Part shown: positions 11,981-13,928 of the stretch, in pieces
Layout: each line of letters opens with the position of its first letter
Position numbering within the stretch: the first letter of the stretch is position 1
NCBI GenBank assembly: GCA_937998045.1
Contig: CALKVG010000115.1
Location: forward strand, 1 to 13,928
Source: an uncultured Myxococcales bacterium
Lineage (GTDB): Bacteria > Myxococcota_A > Polyangia > Polyangiales > Polyangiaceae
DNA: 13,928 nt
Direction of reading: 5' to 3'
Notes under the pieces: model-generated
What the model saw: only the letters and a program-made list of their open reading frames with translations
Told to the model about the DNA's origin: nothing
Databases searched by the model: none
Made by a program: the position numbers and the translations under genes

Positions 11981-13861
11981 ATGACCCTGAGGCAGCGTTT
12001 CCTGGGCTTGATCGCCGTCGTGCTCCTCGCATGCGGGGGTCATGCTGGCACCGCGGCCAAGCCCACCGCGGCCGCGCCGCCTCCGGCACCGGTCGCCCCC
12101 CCGGCGCCGCCGGTCGTCTTTCCTCCGGGGTGGCCGTTCGCGCAGGGCGCACCGGCGCCGACAGGTGGGCGAGGCATGGTCGTCACGGCGAATGCGATCG
12201 CGACGAAGGTCGGCGTCGACGTCCTCGCGAGCGGCGGCAACGCCGTCGACGCGGCGGTGGCCACGGCGTTCGCGCTGGCGGTCGCGTTCCCGACGGCAGG
12301 CAACATCGGCGGCGGCGGCTTCATGGTCGCGCGCGTGGGCGCGCGGCCGTACGCGCTGGACTTCCGCGAGGCCGCGCCGGCGGCGGCGACGCGGGACATG
12401 TACCTCGGCAGCGACGGCAAGCCGACGCGCGACTCGCGCGAGGGCTGGCGGTCCGCCGGCGTGCCGGGGAGCGTCGCCGGCCTGTTCGAGGCGTGGCAGA
12501 AGCTCGGCTCGAAGAAGAAGACGTGGAGCGAGCTCCTGGCGCCCTCCATCGAGCTCGCCGAACGCGGCTTCCCGGTGGACGCGTCGTTCCCCGGGACGAT
12601 GGACTGGGCGAAGGCGCGCCTGGCGAAGTTCCCGGCCTCGGCGGCGCTCTTTCTCCCGAACGGCGCGCCGCCGGCGGTGGGCACGACGTGGCGCGATCCG
12701 GAGCTCGCGGCGGTGCTCCGGCGCGTCTCCGAGCAGGGCCCGCCAGGGTTCTACGAGGGACCCGTCGGCGAGCAGATCGCGAAGGCGATGAAGGAGGGCG
12801 GGGGCCTCATCACGCAGGCCGACTTGAAGGCGTATCGTGCGAAGTGGCGCGACCCCATCGAGTACGAGTACCGCGGACGGCACATCATCGGGATGCCGCC
12901 GCCGTCGTCGGGTGGCGTCACGATGGCGATGATCGCGCACCTTCTCGAGGCGTACGACCTCACGAAGATGGGGTGGCACTCCCCCGAGGAGATCCACCTG
13001 ACCGCCGAGGCGATGCGCCGCGCGTTCGCTGCGCGCAACGCGAAGCTCGGCGATCCCGACTTCGTGAAGATGCCCGTCGAGGAGCTGCTCTCGCCGGACT
13101 GGGCTCGCGCGCAGCGCGCGACGATGCACCTCGACCGGGCGACGCCGACCAGGGAGCTCTTCCCGAACATCGCCGTCGACAGCGGCGCCGGCCCGCACAC
13201 GACGCACTTCTCGGTCGTGGATGCGGACGGCAACGCGGTCGCCCTCACGACGACGCTCAACGCCTGGTACGGAAGCGGCGTGACCGTGCCCGGTCTGGGC
13301 TTCCTCCTCAACGACGAGATGGACGACTTCGCGACGGTGCCGGGCACGGCGAACATGTTCGGCCTCGTGCAGGGCGAGCCCAACGCGATCGCTCCCGGCA
13401 AGCGCATGCTCTCGTCGATGTCACCGACGATCGTCCTCTCGGGGGACGGCGCCGCCACGTCTCCGGCTTCGCCGGAGCGTGATCGAAACGTCAGGGTGGA
13501 GCTCGTGCTCGGCGCGGCGGGCGGGTCGCGCATCATCACGGCGGTCTTCGAGGAGCTGTCGAACGCGCTCGACTTCGGAATGAGCGCGGCGGACGCCGTG
13601 CGCGCGCCGCGCTTTCACCAGCAGGATTCGCCCGACGTCCTGTTCCTCGAGCCGCACGCGCTGCCGGAGGACGTGGTGCGTGCGCTCCAGCAGATGGGTC
13701 ACCAGACGAAAGAGGTGGAGCACCTCGCGGACGCGCCGGCGATTGGGGTGAGGCGGCTGCTCGGCGATGCGGAGCGCCCCCCGCGATGGTCTGACGACCG
13801 AGTCTACTGGGAGGGAGCCGCGGAGCCCCGACGCGAGGGGTCGCTCGCGCTGGGCCTCTAG
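11981..13861 (+). CDS. ggt: gamma-glutamyltransferase, predicted lipoprotein
   Basis: A 626-residue precursor from ATG 11981. Residues 1-18 are a lipoprotein signal (MTLRQRF, then LGLIAVVL, lipobox LLAC with C18), followed by a Pro/Ala linker to about 60, so the enzyme should be membrane-anchored outside the cytoplasm. The transferase cleaves the gamma-glutamyl bond of glutathione and related peptides. Family blocks are complete: GGNAVDAAVA (85-94), GNIGGGGFMV (108-116), LDFRE (126-130, substrate Arg), MPPPSSGG (305-312), HTTHFSVVD (406-414) with T407 as the autoprocessing nucleophile of the small subunit, MDDF (447-450), SSMSPTIV (478-485) and GGSRII (514-519, oxyanion glycines). Length and order match the family except for an extra 15 residues at about 489-506, which hold a palindromic repeat. 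No clear Shine-Dalgarno sequence; it lies 14 nt after the oxidoreductase and is probably co-transcribed. Confidence 0.95.
   Translation: MTLRQRFLGLIAVVLLACGGHAGTAAKPTAAAPPPAPVAPPAPPVVFPPGWPFAQGAPAPTGGRGMVVTANAIATKVGVDVLASGGNAVDAAVATAFALAVAFPTAGNIGGGGFMVARVGARPYALDFREAAPAAATRDMYLGSDGKPTRDSREGWRSAGVPGSVAGLFEAWQKLGSKKKTWSELLAPSIELAERGFPVDASFPGTMDWAKARLAKFPASAALFLPNGAPPAVGTTWRDPELAAVLRRVSEQGPPGFYEGPVGEQIAKAMKEGGGLITQADLKAYRAKWRDPIEYEYRGRHIIGMPPPSSGGVTMAMIAHLLEAYDLTKMGWHSPEEIHLTAEAMRRAFAARNAKLGDPDFVKMPVEELLSPDWARAQRATMHLDRATPTRELFPNIAVDSGAGPHTTHFSVVDADGNAVALTTTLNAWYGSGVTVPGLGFLLNDEMDDFATVPGTANMFGLVQGEPNAIAPGKRMLSSMSPTIVLSGDGAATSPASPERDRNVRVELVLGAAGGSRIITAVFEELSNALDFGMSAADAVRAPRFHQQDSPDVLFLEPHALPEDVVRALQQMGHQTKEVEHLADAPAIGVRRLLGDAERPPRWSDDRVYWEGAAEPRREGSLALGL
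13461..13494 (+). repeat. copy B of dispersed palindromic element, inside the gamma-glutamyltransferase gene
   Basis: A perfect 7-bp hairpin CTCCGGC (13461-13467), loop TTC, GCCGGAG (13471-13477) is followed by CGTGATCGAAAC (13478-13489). It is read as SPASPERDRN and sits between the strand SPTIV and the oxyanion-hole strand, where homologues such as the E. coli enzyme have only a short turn. The 26 bases from 13463 match copy A at 24 positions, but in another reading frame. Confidence 0.72.
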
Positions 13862-13889
13862 CAAGCTTTGCGGCTTGGGGATCTGGCCC

Positions 13890-13928
13890 CTACGGCGCGA
13901 GCGGCGCGGGCGGCGGGAGGCCCTGGGC
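13890..13928 (-). CDS. possible 3' end of a minus-strand gene entering from the right
   Basis: Reading the minus strand in from the right edge gives 12 open codons ending in TAG (13890-13892): AQGLPPPAPLAP. Such Ala/Pro-rich ends are common in this genome style, and the position would make the gene convergent with the transferase, leaving 28 bp between stops. Another minus frame is also open, and 12 codons are far too few to decide, so this is only a tentative call. Confidence 0.3.
   Translation of the reverse strand, partial: AQGLPPPAPLAP

Noticed and set aside
8619..12152. A 1177-codon minus-strand open frame across the deaminase and oxidoreductase genes
   Set aside because: Arg/Ala/Pro-rich composition without motifs, spanning two well-supported genes on both strands; a product of high GC content.
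13877..13890. GGGG...CCCC stem after the transferase gene as terminator
   Set aside because: Four base pairs, no T-run, and it abuts a possible convergent gene end.

Overview
The window is very GC-rich, densely coding chromosomal DNA with strong G/C third-position bias. It carries a Hanks-type kinase with one membrane span and a cysteine-containing C-terminal domain, two PilZ proteins, Ala/Pro-rich low-complexity tails and lipoproteins with Asp/Ser/Ala-rich linkers. Together these point to a myxobacterium (Myxococcota, probably Polyangia/Sorangiineae). That placement is inference from gene style; no rRNA or other phylogenetic marker is present. I see no insertion sequence, phage gene, tRNA, rRNA or CRISPR array.

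Layout, left to right. A PilZ/TIGR02266-type protein runs leftwards off the window edge (2-658, minus), divergent from a second small PilZ protein (815-1222, plus). A deoxyhypusine-synthase-family enzyme (1261-2547, minus) is divergent from a SirB1/transglutaminase-like protein with a TPR tail (2615-3607, plus). The latter converges on a secreted lipoprotein (3604-4614, minus), their stop codons overlapping in CTAG. The lipoprotein is divergent from a small outer-membrane barrel-like protein (4741-5418, plus), which is followed 21 nt later by a Ser/Thr protein kinase (5440-7614, plus). Next come an HD-domain protein that looks like a CCA-adding enzyme without its catalytic head (7671-8603, minus) and adenosine deaminase (8675-9793, minus). 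Only 13 nt from the deaminase start, a molybdopterin oxidoreductase starts in the opposite direction (9807-11966, plus), followed 14 nt later by a lipid-anchored gamma-glutamyltransferase (11981-13861, plus). The last 39 bases may be the 3' end of a further minus-strand gene.

No single pathway links these genes. They read as signalling (c-di-GMP receptors, kinase), envelope proteins, nucleoside/tRNA-related housekeeping, and glutathione or gamma-glutamyl peptide turnover, in short divergent or tandem units. The strongest unexplained signal is a short dispersed repeat: a hairpin (CTCCGGC, TTC loop, GCCGGAG) followed by CGTGRTCGAAA. It lies inside the coding sequences of the oxidoreductase and the transferase, and in a decayed form in the kinase. 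In the first two it coincides with insertions of about 15 residues at places where the families normally have a short loop, and the two copies are read in different frames. This looks like a protein-invading palindromic element comparable in behaviour to the Rickettsia palindromic elements.
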